DNA of 64,000 nt from an uncultured Alphaproteobacteria bacterium (GCA_902620285.1 CACNHT010000002.1:1-64000), one strand, 5' to 3'. Positions 7,981-18,603 are shown, numbered from the stretch's first letter. Program-made: numbers and translations. Notes: a model not told the origin generated them from the letters alone.

Positions 7981-9036
7981 TTGTACAATAGTTCATTAAA
8001 AATATTAAGATTTTTGCCTCCCGAGCTATCTCATAATATTACAATTAATTTTTTAAAATATTTCAAAGTAAGACAAAAAAATATTGAGGACTCTATTCTT
8101 TCACAACATTTAATAGGTTTAGATTTTCCAAATCCTATAGGGCTCGCTGCAGGTTTTGATAAAAATGCTGAAGTGATGCATTCCATGTTTTCATTTGGTT
8201 TTGGTTTTCTTGAAGTTGGTACAATTACTCCACAACCTCAAAGTGGTAACTCTAAACCAAGAGTATTTAGATTAAGTGAAGATAAAGCCATAATCAATAG
8301 TTTAGGTTTTAATAATAAAGGTATTAAAAAAGTAAAAAAAAATTTAATCAAACACCAAAAATCATACTTAAATAATAAAATTGTAGGAGTTAATATTGGA
8401 AAAAATAAAAATTCAAGTGAAGCTATTGATGATTATCTAATTGGTTTAGAAGAGTTAGGTGATTTGGCAAGCTATATTACTATAAACATATCCTCACCAA
8501 ATACTGAAGGTTTGAGAGATCTACAATTGCGAGGAAAGATAGAAAAATTAATTAAAAAAATTATAGACAAAAGAGATGAAATAAAAAATATTAATACTAA
8601 ACCAATATTAATTAAAATTTCACCAGATTTAAATGAAGATCAACTTAGAGATTTAGCTTTAATTTCCTTGGCTAATAACATAGATGGGTTAATACTTACA
8701 AATAGCACTATTAAAAGAGATAGTAATTTAATTTCTTTAAACAAAGAAAAAAAAGGCGGTTTAAGTGGTAAACCTCTCTATGATAATTCAAATATAATTT
8801 TGAAAAAAATGTATGAATTAACAAATGGTCAAATACCATTAATAGGAGTGGGCGGTATATCCAGTGGAAGGGACTGTTATGATAAAATTAAATCTGGTGC
8901 TTCTCTAGTGCAGCTATATACCGCTTTGGTTTATTCTGGTCCAAATTTAATTAATTCTATGAAAAGTGACTTAATTGATCTTATTAAAACTGATGGATAT
9001 AAAAATGTATCTGACGTTATTGGTAAATCGGTATAG
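7981..9036 (+). CDS. pyrD: Dihydroorotate dehydrogenase (quinone), class 2
   Basis: A 351-residue class 2 DHODH that oxidises dihydroorotate to orotate at the membrane with quinone, in pyrimidine synthesis. The N-terminal membrane-associating helices (LRFLPPELSHNI, then FLKYF) are present, followed by NPIGLAAGFDKN (51-62), INISSPNTEGL with the catalytic serine, KISPD, and the phosphate-binding GVGGISSG. The start is TTG at 7981: no ATG lies early enough to include the conserved N-terminal helix. It is in the same run as lysK and the following HAD gene, which starts with GTG 2 nt after the stop. Confidence 0.94.
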   Translation: MYNSSLKILRFLPPELSHNITINFLKYFKVRQKNIEDSILSQHLIGLDFPNPIGLAAGFDKNAEVMHSMFSFGFGFLEVGTITPQPQSGNSKPRVFRLSEDKAIINSLGFNNKGIKKVKKNLIKHQKSYLNNKIVGVNIGKNKNSSEAIDDYLIGLEELGDLASYITINISSPNTEGLRDLQLRGKIEKLIKKIIDKRDEIKNINTKPILIKISPDLNEDQLRDLALISLANNIDGLILTNSTIKRDSNLISLNKEKKGGLSGKPLYDNSNIILKKMYELTNGQIPLIGVGGISSGRDCYDKIKSGASLVQLYTALVYSGPNLINSMKSDLIDLIKTDGYKNVSDVIGKSV

Positions 9037-9038
9037 TA

Positions 9039-9875
9039 GTGAAAAAAATAAAATCCATTGATGAAATTATTAATGATTATGACAATTTTATAATTGATCA
9101 ATGGGGTGTAATGCATGATGGAACATTTGGATATGATCATGCTTTTAATTCTATCAATATTCTCAATAGCAATGATAAAAATTTGTTTATAATTTCAAAT
9201 TCATCTAAAAGATCAAAAACGTCCATAGATAGACTGCCAAAGCTTGGTTTTAAGAAAAATTCTTTTTTAAATACAGTGACAAGTGGAGAAATGATTTGGC
9301 AATTACTTAAAAAAAAATATTTAGATGATAAAAATAAAAAAAATTGTTTTCATATTTATGATAAAGAAAAAGAGGATGGTCTAGCTTTTAGAGATGGTTT
9401 AAATTTTAATTTTGTAGAAAAAATAGAAGAAGCGGATCTAATTTTAGCTTGTACTCCTTTTATAAATTTACAGCCAATAGACTACATTCCATTACTAGAA
9501 GTAGCTTACAAAAAAGAAATAACAATGTATTGTGCAAACCCTGACTTTGAAACAGTTGAAAGTAACACTAACAATAATGTATTTTGTATGGGTGCAATTG
9601 GTGAAATATACAAAAAAATGGGTGGAAATGTAATTATAAAAGGTAAACCTGATGTAAGCATTTATACTGAAACCACAAATCAAATTAATTTAGAAAAAAA
9701 AAGAACAGTAGCTATTGGAGACTCATTATTTCATGACATTCAAGGTGCTAATAATTTTGAAATAGATAGTGTTTTAGTAAAATCTGGTATTCATAAAGAT
9801 TTAAATCAAATAAATAATTTAATTAAAAATCATCAAATAAGTCCAACTTATATCATAGATAAATTTAGTATTTAG
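9039..9875 (+). CDS. HAD-superfamily hydrolase, class IIA (TIGR01459-like)
   Basis: A 278-residue HAD phosphatase of the NagD-like class IIA type. Motif I is D20-Q-W-G-V, with the nucleophile D20 and Trp in place of the usual second Asp, as in the DxWGV family. The NSSKR segment is motif II (Ser/Thr and Arg), KGKPD carries the motif III lysine, and AIGDSLFHDIQGA gives the motif IV Asp pair. The start is GTG at 9039. The substrate is not predictable; sugar or nucleotide phosphates are likely. It is the last gene of the plus-strand run before the rpmB promoter. Confidence 0.85.
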   Translation: MKKIKSIDEIINDYDNFIIDQWGVMHDGTFGYDHAFNSINILNSNDKNLFIISNSSKRSKTSIDRLPKLGFKKNSFLNTVTSGEMIWQLLKKKYLDDKNKKNCFHIYDKEKEDGLAFRDGLNFNFVEKIEEADLILACTPFINLQPIDYIPLLEVAYKKEITMYCANPDFETVESNTNNNVFCMGAIGEIYKKMGGNVIIKGKPDVSIYTETTNQINLEKKRTVAIGDSLFHDIQGANNFEIDSVLVKSGIHKDLNQINNLIKNHQISPTYIIDKFSI

Positions 9876-9880
9876 AATAC

Positions 9881-9918
9881 TTGACAAAATAATATTTATA
9901 TTTACATGCAACCTCACT
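9881..9918 (+). promoter_or_regulatory. Probable rpmB promoter
   Basis: A consensus -35 TTGACA (9881-9886) lies 32 bp before the L28 start. The best -10 at the right spacing is only TACATG (9903-9908, 16-bp spacer), so the pair is half convincing. The leader would be very short and no clear ribosome binding site is seen. Confidence 0.4.
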
Positions 9919-10200
9919 ATGTCAATGCGATGTGAATTAACTGGAAAATCCTTTCAAACTGGTAATAACGTTAGTCATGCTAAAAATAGAACAAAAAGAC
10001 GTTTTAAACCAAATCTTCAGAATATAACTTTTGTTAGTGAAGTTTTAGGTCAAAAATTCCAATTAAAAGTTGCTGTTAGTACAATTCGAACAGTTGAAAA
10101 AAAAGGTGGTTTAGATGAATTTCTAATTAATACACCTAATTCTAAATTACCATTAAAAGCTAAAAAATTAAAAAAAACTATTCAATCAAAAACTAATTAA
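9919..10200 (+). CDS. rpmB: 50S ribosomal protein L28
   Basis: A 93-residue L28 with the family start MSMRCELTGKS, then NNVSHAKNRTKRRFKPN and a Lys-rich C-terminus. The alternative ATG two codons downstream would remove the usual MSxRCEL start, so 9919 is preferred. It sits alone behind its own -35 box, followed 9 nt later by the queuosine-precursor transporter gene. Confidence 0.96.
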   Translation: MSMRCELTGKSFQTGNNVSHAKNRTKRRFKPNLQNITFVSEVLGQKFQLKVAVSTIRTVEKKGGLDEFLINTPNSKLPLKAKKLKKTIQSKTN

Positions 10201-10209
10201 ATTTTTGTA

Positions 10210-10950
10210 ATGGGATTTTTCTTTGAATTAACAACAATACTTAATTCCCTTAGTACTGAACTGATGTGGTTCATAATGCTACTTTTTTGTTTTTTTTCTA
10301 TTCTTATTTTTTTAAGGATATTTGGATATATAGGAATTTTTATCTATTCTGCACTAGCTGTAATAGCAGGAAATATTCAAGTTTTAAAAACAGTAGACTT
10401 TTTTTATTCACCCGAACCGGTAGCATTAGGAACTATTCTTTTTGCATCAACATTTTTATGTACTGATATTTTATCTGAATATTATGGAAAAGAAAAAGCT
10501 AGAATGAACATTTTAATCGGTTTCAGTGCATTTTTATTTATGACTTTATTAATGGTAATTACAATTGGTTTTCAACCATCAGATGCTGATTGGGTACAAG
10601 AAAGTTTGTCAAACGTATTTACTCCAATGACAAGATTTTTCATAGCTAGTATGATAGCATATTTAATTAGCCAATATTTTGATGTTTGGTTATTTAACTA
10701 TTTGAAACAAGCCTTATCAGGTAAGTCTCTCTGGTTAAGAAATAATTTTTCTACTATTATCTCCTCTTTAGTTGATAATACTGTCTTTAGTATATTCGCT
10801 TGGATCTTATTAAATCCTGAACCAGTAAGTGTGTATAATGTTATAATGATTTATATTTTAGGCACTTATCTTCTTAGAATATTTATAGCTCTACTAGATA
10901 CTCCTTTTATTTATACAGCTAAGTTTTTTATCCCAAAAACTAATGACTAA
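10210..10950 (+). CDS. yhhQ: Queuosine precursor transporter (YhhQ/DUF165 family)
   Basis: A 246-residue membrane protein with about six hydrophobic helices. Family marks include the FLCTDILSEYYGKEKAR segment (residues ~80-96) and the LIANxYFD-like ISQYFDVWLFNYLK region, followed by LWLRNNFSTIISSLVDNTVF. Members import queuosine precursors such as preQ1 or preQ0. The next gene, overlapping by 8 nt, is tgt, the enzyme that inserts the precursor into tRNA; this supports a salvage role here. No queuosine synthesis genes are visible in the window. Confidence 0.92.
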   Translation: MGFFFELTTILNSLSTELMWFIMLLFCFFSILIFLRIFGYIGIFIYSALAVIAGNIQVLKTVDFFYSPEPVALGTILFASTFLCTDILSEYYGKEKARMNILIGFSAFLFMTLLMVITIGFQPSDADWVQESLSNVFTPMTRFFIASMIAYLISQYFDVWLFNYLKQALSGKSLWLRNNFSTIISSLVDNTVFSIFAWILLNPEPVSVYNVIMIYILGTYLLRIFIALLDTPFIYTAKFFIPKTND

Positions 10951-12142
10951 CTTTTCTTGGAAAGTTAAAAAAACAAATAAAAATAATAAAGCAAGAACAG
11001 GAAGAATTTCTACACCACATGGTGATATTGAAACTCCAGCATTTATTTTTTGTGCAACAAAAGCTGCACTAAAATCTTTTACCACTTATGAAGCAAAAAA
11101 AAATAATACACAAATTATACTATCCAATACTTACCATTTAATGCTTCAGCCCGGTAGTGAACTAGTAGCTCAACATGGAGGTCTTCATAAATTTACGGGT
11201 TGGGATGGACCTATGTTAACAGATAGTGGTGGATTTCAAATTTTTTCTCTTGGACATGGCTCTGTTGCTGATGAAATAAAAGGGCGAAAAACAAATTCAA
11301 AAAATAAAAAAACTTTAATAAATCTGAATGAAGAGGGCGCATTATTTAAGTCTTATATAGATGGTTCTACTCATATGTTATCTCCTGAAAAATCAATAGA
11401 GGTTCAAAGAAATCTTGGCGCAGACTTCATCTTAGTTTTTGATGAATGCACTCCTTTTAATGTAGATAAAAAATACACATCTGATTCTATGTTAAGAAGT
11501 CATAGATGGTCTTTAAGATCAATCAATGCGTTTAACTCTAAACTTAACTATAGTCCTAAAAATGGCTCAGCAGGTAGACAAGAAATATATGGAATCATTC
11601 AAGGTGGGATTTACAAAGATTTAAGAGAAGAAAGCATTGAATTTAATACTGAAAAAATCAATACTTTTGGAATTGCTATTGGTGGTAGTTTAGGATCCAA
11701 TAAAGATGAAATGAAAGATATAGTTCATTTTACTTCTTCCAAATTAGATAATTCTCGTCCAGTACATTTGCTAGGTATTGGCGATCCAAGGGATATATGG
11801 AATTTTGTTGCGGATGGAATCGATACATTTGATTGTGTAAACCCAACTAGAATTGCTAGACATGGATCAGCTTTAGTAAAAGGTAAAAAGGAAAAAATAA
11901 ACTTAAAAAATGTTAAATATAAAAATAATTTAAACCCAATAGATGATGAATGTAATTGCTATACCTGTAAGAACTTTACATTAGCATATTTATACCATCT
12001 TTTTTCTGCGCAAGAATTACTAGGATTACAACTCATAACTAATCATAATATATATTTTATGAATAATCTTATGAAAGAAATTAGAACCTCAATTGAAAAT
12101 AATGATTTTGATAATGCAAAAAAGAAATGGTTAAATTCTTAA
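10943..12142 (+). CDS. tgt: tRNA-guanine transglycosylase
   Basis: A 399-residue bacterial Tgt that exchanges guanine 34 for preQ1 in GUN-anticodon tRNAs. Present are the general acid/base D94 in TDSGGFQ (93-99), the [11 protein letters not shown] loop, the nucleophile region [15 protein letters not shown], and the zinc site CNCYTC followed by the late histidine in YLYHLF. It is slightly longer than the E. coli enzyme because of an insertion near residues 115-125. Coupled to the transporter gene upstream; its stop shares TTAA with convergent cobT. Confidence 0.95.
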   Translation: MTNFSWKVKKTNKNNKARTGRISTPHGDIETPAFIFCATKAALKSFTTYEAKKNNTQIILSNTYHLMLQPGSELVAQHGGLHKFTGWDGPMLTDSGGFQIFSLGHGSVADEIKGRKTNSKNKKTLINLNEEGALFKSYIDGSTHMLSPEKSIEVQRNLGADFILVFDECTPFNVDKKYTSDSMLRSHRWSLRSINAFNSKLNYSPKNGSAGRQEIYGIIQGGIYKDLREESIEFNTEKINTFGIAIGGSLGSNKDEMKDIVHFTSSKLDNSRPVHLLGIGDPRDIWNFVADGIDTFDCVNPTRIARHGSALVKGKKEKINLKNVKYKNNLNPIDDECNCYTCKNFTLAYLYHLFSAQELLGLQLITNHNIYFMNNLMKEIRTSIENNDFDNAKKKWLNS

Positions 12143-13920
12143 TTATCTAAATGAAAAGTAGTAGATAATTGATTTAGTAATACTTCGCCTAACTGATCGA
12201 CATCCATTATTGTTACAGCCTTACTATAATACCTTGAAACATCATGCCCAATTCCTATAGCAATTAATTCTATTTCATCTTTTTTTTCAATCTCACCAAT
12301 TATATCTCGCAAATTTTTTTCTAGATAATTACCTGGATTTACAGAAAGTGTTGAGTCATCAACTGGTGCACCATCACTTATAACAATAAGAATTTTTCTT
12401 TTTTCCTTTCGAAAAGATAATCTATTATAAGCCCATGATAAAGCTTCTCCATCGACATTTTCTTTCAGAATTCCCTCTTTCAATAATAAGCCCAAATTTT
12501 TCTTAGATCTCCTCCATGGTGAGTCTGCAGATTTATAGATAATATGTCTTAGATCATTTAACCTGCCTGGATTAGAGGGCTTTCCATTTTTGATCCATTT
12601 TTCTCTAGAGTTACCTCCCTTCCAAGCTTTGGTTGTAAACCCTAATATTTCAGATTTTATTAAGCATCTTTCTAATGTTTTTGCTAAAATATCTGAACAA
12701 AGGGCCGCAACCGTAATTGGTCTGCCTCTCATTGAACCAGAATTATCAATTAGAAGACTCACAATTGTATCTTTAAATTCAACTTCCTTTTCTATTTTAT
12801 AGCTTAATTTATTATTTGGATTAGCAATAATTTTAGCTAATCTTGATGTATCAAGAAAACCTTCTTCCATATTAAAATTCCAATGACGATTTTGCTGAGC
12901 TAAAAGTTTTCTTTGCAGTCTATTGGCAATTTTAACAATTAGTGGTTGAAAAGAAAATACTTGTTGATCCAGGTTTCTTCTCAACTTCTCTAATTCTTTA
13001 ATATCACAAAGTTCCTCTGCGTTAATAATTTCATCAAAATTATAATCATAAACTTTATAACTCTCTAAACTCTCTAAAATTTTTCTATCTGGTAAATAAT
13101 CCAGTTCAGTATCCCCGCTTTCATCTCCCATATCATCATTTTCTTCTAATGAAACTGACTGCTCAACAGTAGTTTCACTTGTTTGCATTTCAATATTTGA
13201 CTCAGATTGTTCATCATTTTTTTGCTCATCATTATTTTCATTCTCATTATCTTGATCTTCGTCGTTTTGATTAATTTCTTCGTTCTGAGTATTGTTTACA
13301 CCGTTATTAAGTAATCCAAGTTCATCTAGTTTTTCAACTATTGTAGATGTATATTTTTCTTGATCATTTAGACATTTCTTTAAATCTATAAAAAAGTTTG
13401 AATAATCTTTTTTTAATTTTTCTTTTACAATATTTTTAAAACCACTATTATTTTCACCTAAATCCACGCCAACAATTTCTTCAAATGCTACGTTTTTAAA
13501 TGCTTTAATTAATAAATTTTGATCTTTTTTAGTATTTCCTATTTTAAGATCTCTAATATACTTTTTCTTTAGATTTTTTTGTATTCCCTTGAATTCATTA
13601 CTACCAATAGCTTCTACTCGTGCCTGCTCTAAAACATTAATTATTTGGTTTGATAATTCATCTTGATTTAAGAAGTTTTGGTGTATATCTTTTGAATGCA
13701 ATCTAAATTCAAGTGCAAAAGAGTCTGCTTCAGCCCTTAGATATTCAAGATTATTTTTAAAATTTTCAATTTTTGGTTCAGTTAAATTTATTGTGTTACC
13801 AATAATTGAAGGATTTTCTTTAACAAAATTAATCTCTATATCTTCTTTTTTTCCTATAGATTTTATTGTTGCACTTAATGACTTTTTAAAATCTTCAATA
13901 ATTTCACTATTCTTTGACAT
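12139..13920 (-). CDS. cobT: CobT-like vWA protein (cobaltochelatase subunit family)
   Basis: A 593-residue protein with a helical N-terminal region, a highly acidic Asn/Asp/Glu/Gln-rich linker (about 212-272) and a C-terminal vWA domain with MIDAS D392-N-S-G-S396. In aerobic B12 synthesis CobT works with the AAA+ ATPase CobS to drive cobalt insertion by CobN. Here it is encoded with cobS (14-nt overlap) and a J-domain protein; no cobN or other corrin gene is in the window. It may therefore be a CobST-type MoxR/vWA chaperone rather than a chelatase subunit, which needs the rest of the genome to decide. Confidence 0.9.
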   Translation of the reverse strand: MSKNSEIIEDFKKSLSATIKSIGKKEDIEINFVKENPSIIGNTINLTEPKIENFKNNLEYLRAEADSFALEFRLHSKDIHQNFLNQDELSNQIINVLEQARVEAIGSNEFKGIQKNLKKKYIRDLKIGNTKKDQNLLIKAFKNVAFEEIVGVDLGENNSGFKNIVKEKLKKDYSNFFIDLKKCLNDQEKYTSTIVEKLDELGLLNNGVNNTQNEEINQNDEDQDNENENNDEQKNDEQSESNIEMQTSETTVEQSVSLEENDDMGDESGDTELDYLPDRKILESLESYKVYDYNFDEIINAEELCDIKELEKLRRNLDQQVFSFQPLIVKIANRLQRKLLAQQNRHWNFNMEEGFLDTSRLAKIIANPNNKLSYKIEKEVEFKDTIVSLLIDNSGSMRGRPITVAALCSDILAKTLERCLIKSEILGFTTKAWKGGNSREKWIKNGKPSNPGRLNDLRHIIYKSADSPWRRSKKNLGLLLKEGILKENVDGEALSWAYNRLSFRKEKRKILIVISDGAPVDDSTLSVNPGNYLEKNLRDIIGEIEKKDEIELIAIGIGHDVSRYYSKAVTIMDVDQLGEVLLNQLSTTFHLDN

Positions 13921-14890
13921 TAACTACCTTAGCATCAGTAATATCAATTCCAAATGATCTTTGAAAATACTCCTGTAAGATAGATCTCTCCATTTCATCA
14001 CATCTATTTAAAAAAGATAGTTTAAAAGAATATTCTATATCATTGAAAAGAAGATAATTCTCTGCCCAAGTCAATACAGTTCTTGGACTCATAACAGTTG
14101 AAATATCACCATTAATAAATCCAGATCTTGAGAGATCTGCAGTAGCTACCATACATTTAACAATATCTCTGCCATCTTTATTATTAAGTTTTTTTATTTT
14201 ACTTAAAATAATATTTATTTCTTGATCATTACTTAAATAATTCAAAGTTGATACTATATTCCATCTATCCATTTGGCCTTGGTTTATTTGTTGAGTTCCA
14301 TGATACAAACCAGATGTATCACCAAGACCAACAGTGTTTGCTGTAGCAAACAATCTAAAAAATTTGTGTGGTTTAATTACTCTTGATTGATCAAGTAGGG
14401 TTAATTTACCTTCTGATTCTAAAATTCGCTGAATAACAAACATAACATCCGGTCTACCTGCATCATATTCATCAAATACTAAAGCTACAGGATTTTTGTA
14501 AGACCATGGTAAAATTCCGTCTTGAAACTCTGTCACTTGTTTATTATCTTTTAGTACAATAGCATCTTTGCCAATCAAATCTATTCTGCTGATATGACTA
14601 TCTAGATTAATTCTAATACATGGCCAATTCAGTCTGGCAGCAACCTGTTCGATATGAGTAGATTTGCCCGTACCATGATATCCTTGAATAAGAACTCTTC
14701 TATTAGAAGAAAAACCAGCAAGTATGGAAAGTGTTGTCGCAGGATCAAAAATATATGTTTGATCTATTTCTGGAACATGCTCTGTCTTTTCTTTAAATTT
14801 ATAAATATCAAATTCACAGGAAACGCCAAATAGTTCTTTAGGATCAATTTTGATACTAGTAGATGTTTCGATATTATTTTTATTTGTCAT
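13907..14890 (-). CDS. cobS: CobS-like AAA+ ATPase (MoxR type)
   Basis: A 327-residue AAA+ ATPase. Walker A is GYHGTGKST (70-78), Walker B is ALVFDEYD, and sensor 1 lies in [11 protein letters not shown]. The length and N-terminal segment (DPKELFGV) match CobS of Alphaproteobacteria, which forms a two-tiered hexamer with CobT. It overlaps the dnaJ-like gene by 11 nt upstream and cobT by 14 nt downstream, so all three are one transcription unit. Confidence 0.93.
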   Translation of the reverse strand: MTNKNNIETSTSIKIDPKELFGVSCEFDIYKFKEKTEHVPEIDQTYIFDPATTLSILAGFSSNRRVLIQGYHGTGKSTHIEQVAARLNWPCIRINLDSHISRIDLIGKDAIVLKDNKQVTEFQDGILPWSYKNPVALVFDEYDAGRPDVMFVIQRILESEGKLTLLDQSRVIKPHKFFRLFATANTVGLGDTSGLYHGTQQINQGQMDRWNIVSTLNYLSNDQEINIILSKIKKLNNKDGRDIVKCMVATADLSRSGFINGDISTVMSPRTVLTWAENYLLFNDIEYSFKLSFLNRCDEMERSILQEYFQRSFGIDITDAKVVNVKE

Positions 14891-15470
14891 TTTTAAATTT
14901 TTTTAAAAGTATTTTATATGAACTATTAATTTCCTTGAATTTTTCCTCTGCCTTTTTATCATTACCATTTACATCAGGGTGAAATATTTTCACTAGTTTT
15001 TTATAAGTTTTTTTAATTTTGTCTAATGTTATGGGAAGTTCTAGGTCGAATGTAGATAAAGCTTTATTTTCATCTTTTGTTAGATTTTCATCAACTAGTT
15101 TATTTTTGAAGTAGTTATTCTTTCTATAATTTGGATGCAAATCATTTATTTCATCATTTAAAAAATTATTAATTTGATCCATTACTTTATGATAGTTCCC
15201 CTTCAATGGCCAAGAAGGTCTATTCCAAATAATATCTTCTCTCATTGAATTTTCAATTTCATTAACTGATAACCCTTTATAAAAATCCCATGATTTGTTA
15301 TACTCTTTAATATGTTCCAAACAAAAAAAATAATATTGGTTTAACAAAACTCTTGATTTTGGAGCTTTAAATTTCCCTTCATTATTACATTCTTTATTGT
15401 CACATTTTCTAAAAAAAGTCTTTTCCCAAGAAAGAGTATTTTTATTAATATCTATTTTATGTTTACCCAC
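14880..15470 (-). CDS. DnaJ-like protein with C-terminal J domain
   Basis: A 196-residue protein with the J domain at its C-terminus (about 140-196). The HPD motif is at 164-166, followed by the helix EEKFKEINSSYKIL, so it should stimulate an Hsp70 ATPase. The N-terminus has C23, C28, C50 and H53, spaced like a small zinc knuckle. There is no Gly/Phe region or substrate-binding domain of classical DnaJ. This gene conventionally sits between bolA and cobS in Alphaproteobacteria, as it does here. Confidence 0.9.
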   Translation of the reverse strand: MGKHKIDINKNTLSWEKTFFRKCDNKECNNEGKFKAPKSRVLLNQYYFFCLEHIKEYNKSWDFYKGLSVNEIENSMREDIIWNRPSWPLKGNYHKVMDQINNFLNDEINDLHPNYRKNNYFKNKLVDENLTKDENKALSTFDLELPITLDKIKKTYKKLVKIFHPDVNGNDKKAEEKFKEINSSYKILLKKFKNDK

Positions 15471-15493
15471 AGATATTATATAGTTTAAAAAAA

Positions 15494-15748
15494 ATGAATC
15501 GTAAGCAAAGAATTAACAAAATATTATCAAAAAAATTTGATAATTATTTCTTAGAAATTATTGACAATTCTAATTTACATAAAGGGCATAATGGTTTTTC
15601 TGGAATTAATGAAACACATATTAAGATCATTTTAACTAAAAAAGATAGAATTCCATTTAATAGATTAAATATTCATAGAGTTATAAATGGTTTACTTGAA
15701 GAGGAATTTAAAAATGGGTTACATTCTTTAGAAATACAAATTAATTAA
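15494..15748 (+). CDS. BolA-family protein
   Basis: An 84-residue BolA fold protein with an invariant-type histidine (H29 in NLHKGHNG, plus H33), the ETHIKIIL strand and RLNIHRVINGLLEEE helix. BolA proteins bind [2Fe-2S] clusters with monothiol glutaredoxins and act in iron/redox control or Fe-S trafficking. It starts only 23 nt from the divergent dnaJ-like gene and ends in an 8-nt overlap with the convergent CNNM gene. Confidence 0.93.
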   Translation: MNRKQRINKILSKKFDNYFLEIIDNSNLHKGHNGFSGINETHIKIILTKKDRIPFNRLNIHRVINGLLEEEFKNGLHSLEIQIN

Positions 15749-16988
15749 TTTTTGAAATCTCAACTTTTGATATTTGTTTTTTGGAATGTGAAAGAATTCT
15801 ATAATTAAAAAAATTGTCTGTGAAAGACTCCCCATATGAAGGTATTTTTTTTGATATATCTAAAATATATCCAGCTATAGTTGATGATTCTATTTCTGGT
15901 GGATCTAAATCAAAACTTTTATATAAATCTCTAATATTTTTTTCTCCATTAATTATAACTTTTCCATAATTATTAAGTTTAAAATCATTCTCTGGAATAT
16001 CAATTTCATCAACTATTTCACCAACTATTTCTTCAATAATATCCTCTAATGTTATTAATCCAAGTAACTCACCATATTCATCTACTACAAAAGCTAAGTG
16101 CTCCTTTCTTTTTTTAAATTCAACTAATTGTTCTAACAGATTTGTGGTTTCTGGAATAAACCAGGGATTAGAAATTTTATCAAAAATAATTTCTTTAGAT
16201 TCATTTTGATTTTTTAAATCAATATTTAGAGTTCTAACATTTAATAAACCAATGATATTCTCAGGATTATCTTTCCAAAATGGAATTCTAGTATATCTAG
16301 AACTATTAATTTGATTTATTATCTCACTAGTCTCTAAAGATGAATTTATTGAATAAATATTTTTTCTATGAGTAAATATTTCTTCAACAGTTATATCATT
16401 TAACTGTAATATACTTTGTAACATATCTTTTTCCTGCTCATAATCAGGATTTGAGGTTTTATAAAGATCTATAACGCCTTTTAATTCTTCCTCTGATTGT
16501 AAATCTTTATTTTTAATATCATTTTCATTCTTTTTAAAAACTAATTTTACAATTAAATTAATTACAAAAACAAACATAAATAATATTTTGTTTAAATAGT
16601 AAATAATTGGCGAAATTAATAAAGCAGTTCTATTAGGCCTGTTTATTGCATAAGTTTTAGGTAGAACTTCAGCAAATATGACAATAACAATAGTCATTAT
16701 TAAAGTTGCATAAAAAATACCCTCTACACCAAAAAGGTCATAAAAAAATGCAGTAGCTAAAGAGGATGCAAGAATATTAACTAAATTATTTGATAATAGT
16801 AAAGTAGATATTACATTATCTTTTTTATCTAGAAGATCTAATACATACCCAGCTCTTTTACTCCCTTTTTTTTTCTTATAAAGAATTCTTGCTTTTGAAG
16901 TTGCGGTTATTGCAGTTTCAGATCCTGACAAAAAACCTGATAGTATTACCAATATTATAAGTAATAAAAGAAGAAATATGCTCGTCAT
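15741..16988 (-). CDS. CNNM/CorC-type transporter with CBS domains (HlyC/CorC family)
   Basis: A 415-residue membrane protein in three parts. An N-terminal DUF21/CNNM domain has SGFLSGSETAITA and about four hydrophobic segments (1-150). A CBS pair follows (about 195-325), including ITLEDIIEEIVGEI. A C-terminal CorC_HlyC domain completes it (about 335-410). Members export or sense divalent cations such as Mg or Co. Its start abuts the aroB stop; the order aroK-aroB-CNNM is conserved in Alphaproteobacteria. Confidence 0.92.
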   Translation of the reverse strand: MTSIFLLLLLIILVILSGFLSGSETAITATSKARILYKKKKGSKRAGYVLDLLDKKDNVISTLLLSNNLVNILASSLATAFFYDLFGVEGIFYATLIMTIVIVIFAEVLPKTYAINRPNRTALLISPIIYYLNKILFMFVFVINLIVKLVFKKNENDIKNKDLQSEEELKGVIDLYKTSNPDYEQEKDMLQSILQLNDITVEEIFTHRKNIYSINSSLETSEIINQINSSRYTRIPFWKDNPENIIGLLNVRTLNIDLKNQNESKEIIFDKISNPWFIPETTNLLEQLVEFKKRKEHLAFVVDEYGELLGLITLEDIIEEIVGEIVDEIDIPENDFKLNNYGKVIINGEKNIRDLYKSFDLDPPEIESSTIAGYILDISKKIPSYGESFTDNFFNYRILSHSKKQISKVEISKIN

Positions 16989-18050
16989 TTATATATTTTG
17001 TAAAATTTTATAAACTTTATCCTTATCCAGTTTTGTATAAAAAATTGAATTTCCTATTCTATCTATTATTGAAAAATTAATTCTGTTTAAAAAATTTTTT
17101 TTATCTTTGGTTAGTTTATTTATTAATATTTTTTCTTTTAATATATTATCAGATATTTTAAGTCTACATTTTTTGAAGTGATTAATTATTCTTTCTAATT
17201 CATCTGATGATAAAAAGCCAAGAAAATTAGATATCTTTGCTTCAGTTATCATTCCTATAGAAATTGCTTCTCCATGACTGAATTTTTTATAATTATAATG
17301 ACTTTCTAAAGCATGACCAATTGTGTGCCCAAAGTTTAACATTGCTCTAGATTTATTATTTAATAAGTATTCTTTTTCATCCTTGTTTACGTAAAAAAGT
17401 TTTATTTTAATTGAATTATAAATTGCTTTTTCTAAAATAGAATTATTTAAATTAAACAATTTAATTGCATTTTCTTCTAACCAACAAAAAAATGAATAAT
17501 CTTTAATTAAAGCATGCTTTATAATTTCTGCATATCCTGATTTGATTTCTTTTTTTGGTAAACTCTTTAATGTGGAAATATCTATTAAGACTTCTTTGGG
17601 TTGATAAAATGTTCCAAGTAAGTTTTTTCCATAAATTGTATTTATTCCATTCTTACCTCCAATAGAACTATCAACTTGGGATAAAAGTGTTGTGGGTATA
17701 AGAAAAAAATCTAAACCTCTTAAAATTGTACTTGCAACAAATCCAACTAAATCCCCTAAGGTGCCTCCACCAATTGCAACGATAACAGATCTTCTATTTA
17801 TATTACTTTTAATTAGTCTTTCTGAAAGATCTCTGTAACCATCAAAAGTTTTTATTTTTTCCCCACATTTAATAGAAATTATTTTTATATTGCTTTGTTT
17901 TATAAAGTTAACTTTAATTTTATTATCTATAATACAAAATACCTTTTCATTTTTTTTTGCAATATTATTAATAAATTTAGAAATATAATTTTTTTTAATT
18001 AAAATTGATGTTTTTAATCTTTTATTTTTAATAGATAATTTAGATTCCAT
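16989..18050 (-). CDS. aroB: 3-dehydroquinate synthase
   Basis: A 353-residue DHQ synthase, which converts DAHP to 3-dehydroquinate in the shikimate pathway with NAD and a divalent metal. The NAD-binding GGGTLGDLVGFVA, the PTTLLSQVDSSIGGK active-site loop and the metal-ligand GHTIGHALE are all present. One base separates it from aroK upstream, and it abuts the CNNM gene downstream. Confidence 0.96.
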   Translation of the reverse strand: MESKLSIKNKRLKTSILIKKNYISKFINNIAKKNEKVFCIIDNKIKVNFIKQSNIKIISIKCGEKIKTFDGYRDLSERLIKSNINRRSVIVAIGGGTLGDLVGFVASTILRGLDFFLIPTTLLSQVDSSIGGKNGINTIYGKNLLGTFYQPKEVLIDISTLKSLPKKEIKSGYAEIIKHALIKDYSFFCWLEENAIKLFNLNNSILEKAIYNSIKIKLFYVNKDEKEYLLNNKSRAMLNFGHTIGHALESHYNYKKFSHGEAISIGMITEAKISNFLGFLSSDELERIINHFKKCRLKISDNILKEKILINKLTKDKKNFLNRINFSIIDRIGNSIFYTKLDKDKVYKILQNI

Positions 18051-18051
18051 A

Positions 18052-18603
18052 TTAATTAATTTCAGATTTAATTTTTTCTAACACTTGAAACTTATCATTA
18101 TCATTTTTAACAATCAAATTTGCTTTTTCATAAAATTTTCGTCTATCATTATAAAGATTCTCCAAGGTTTCAAATCTATTTAAATTGTTCTTTAAAAGCG
18201 GTCTTTTGTTTGATGTATTTAATCTAATTAATAAATTCTTCAATTTTACTTCTAAATATATGGAATAGGAATTTTTCTCAATTGCCTCTCTAATTTTTTT
18301 ATTAATTATACTTCCACCACCTAAAGAAATAACACAATTTCTAAGAGATAAAAATTTTAAACAGACTTTTTCTTCAATTTCCCTAAAATACGACTCTCCT
18401 TCTTGTTCAAAAATTGCACTAATGCTTTTTTTAGTCTTTAGCTCTATTTCCTTATCAGTATCATAAAATTTTAAATTTAGATATTTGCTCAAATCTTTTC
18501 CAATTATAGATTTTCCTGAGCCCATAAGACCTATAATACAAATATTTTTCTTTTTATTTTTAATTAGATGATGCATATTACAAATATTTCTTATTATTGA
18601 CAA
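18052..18603 (-). CDS. aroK: Shikimate kinase
   Basis: A 183-residue P-loop kinase that phosphorylates shikimate. Walker A is GLMGSGKS, the shikimate-binding DTD follows in FYDTDKEIE, GGGS lies in SLGGGSII, and the lid arginine is in NKRPLL. An N-terminal ~15-residue extension precedes the P-loop; the start could be the Met at 18052+ downstream (MHHLIK), which would shorten it by ten residues. First gene of the minus-strand aroK-aroB-CNNM run. Confidence 0.95.
   Translation of the reverse strand: MSIIRNICNMHHLIKNKKKNICIIGLMGSGKSIIGKDLSKYLNLKFYDTDKEIELKTKKSISAIFEQEGESYFREIEEKVCLKFLSLRNCVISLGGGSIINKKIREAIEKNSYSIYLEVKLKNLLIRLNTSNKRPLLKNNLNRFETLENLYNDRRKFYEKANLIVKNDNDKFQVLEKIKSEIN

Noticed and set aside
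10266..10466. Alternative 66-codon frame inside yhhQ
   Set aside because: It is a plus-strand out-of-frame reading of the T-rich membrane gene, without any recognisable protein pattern.
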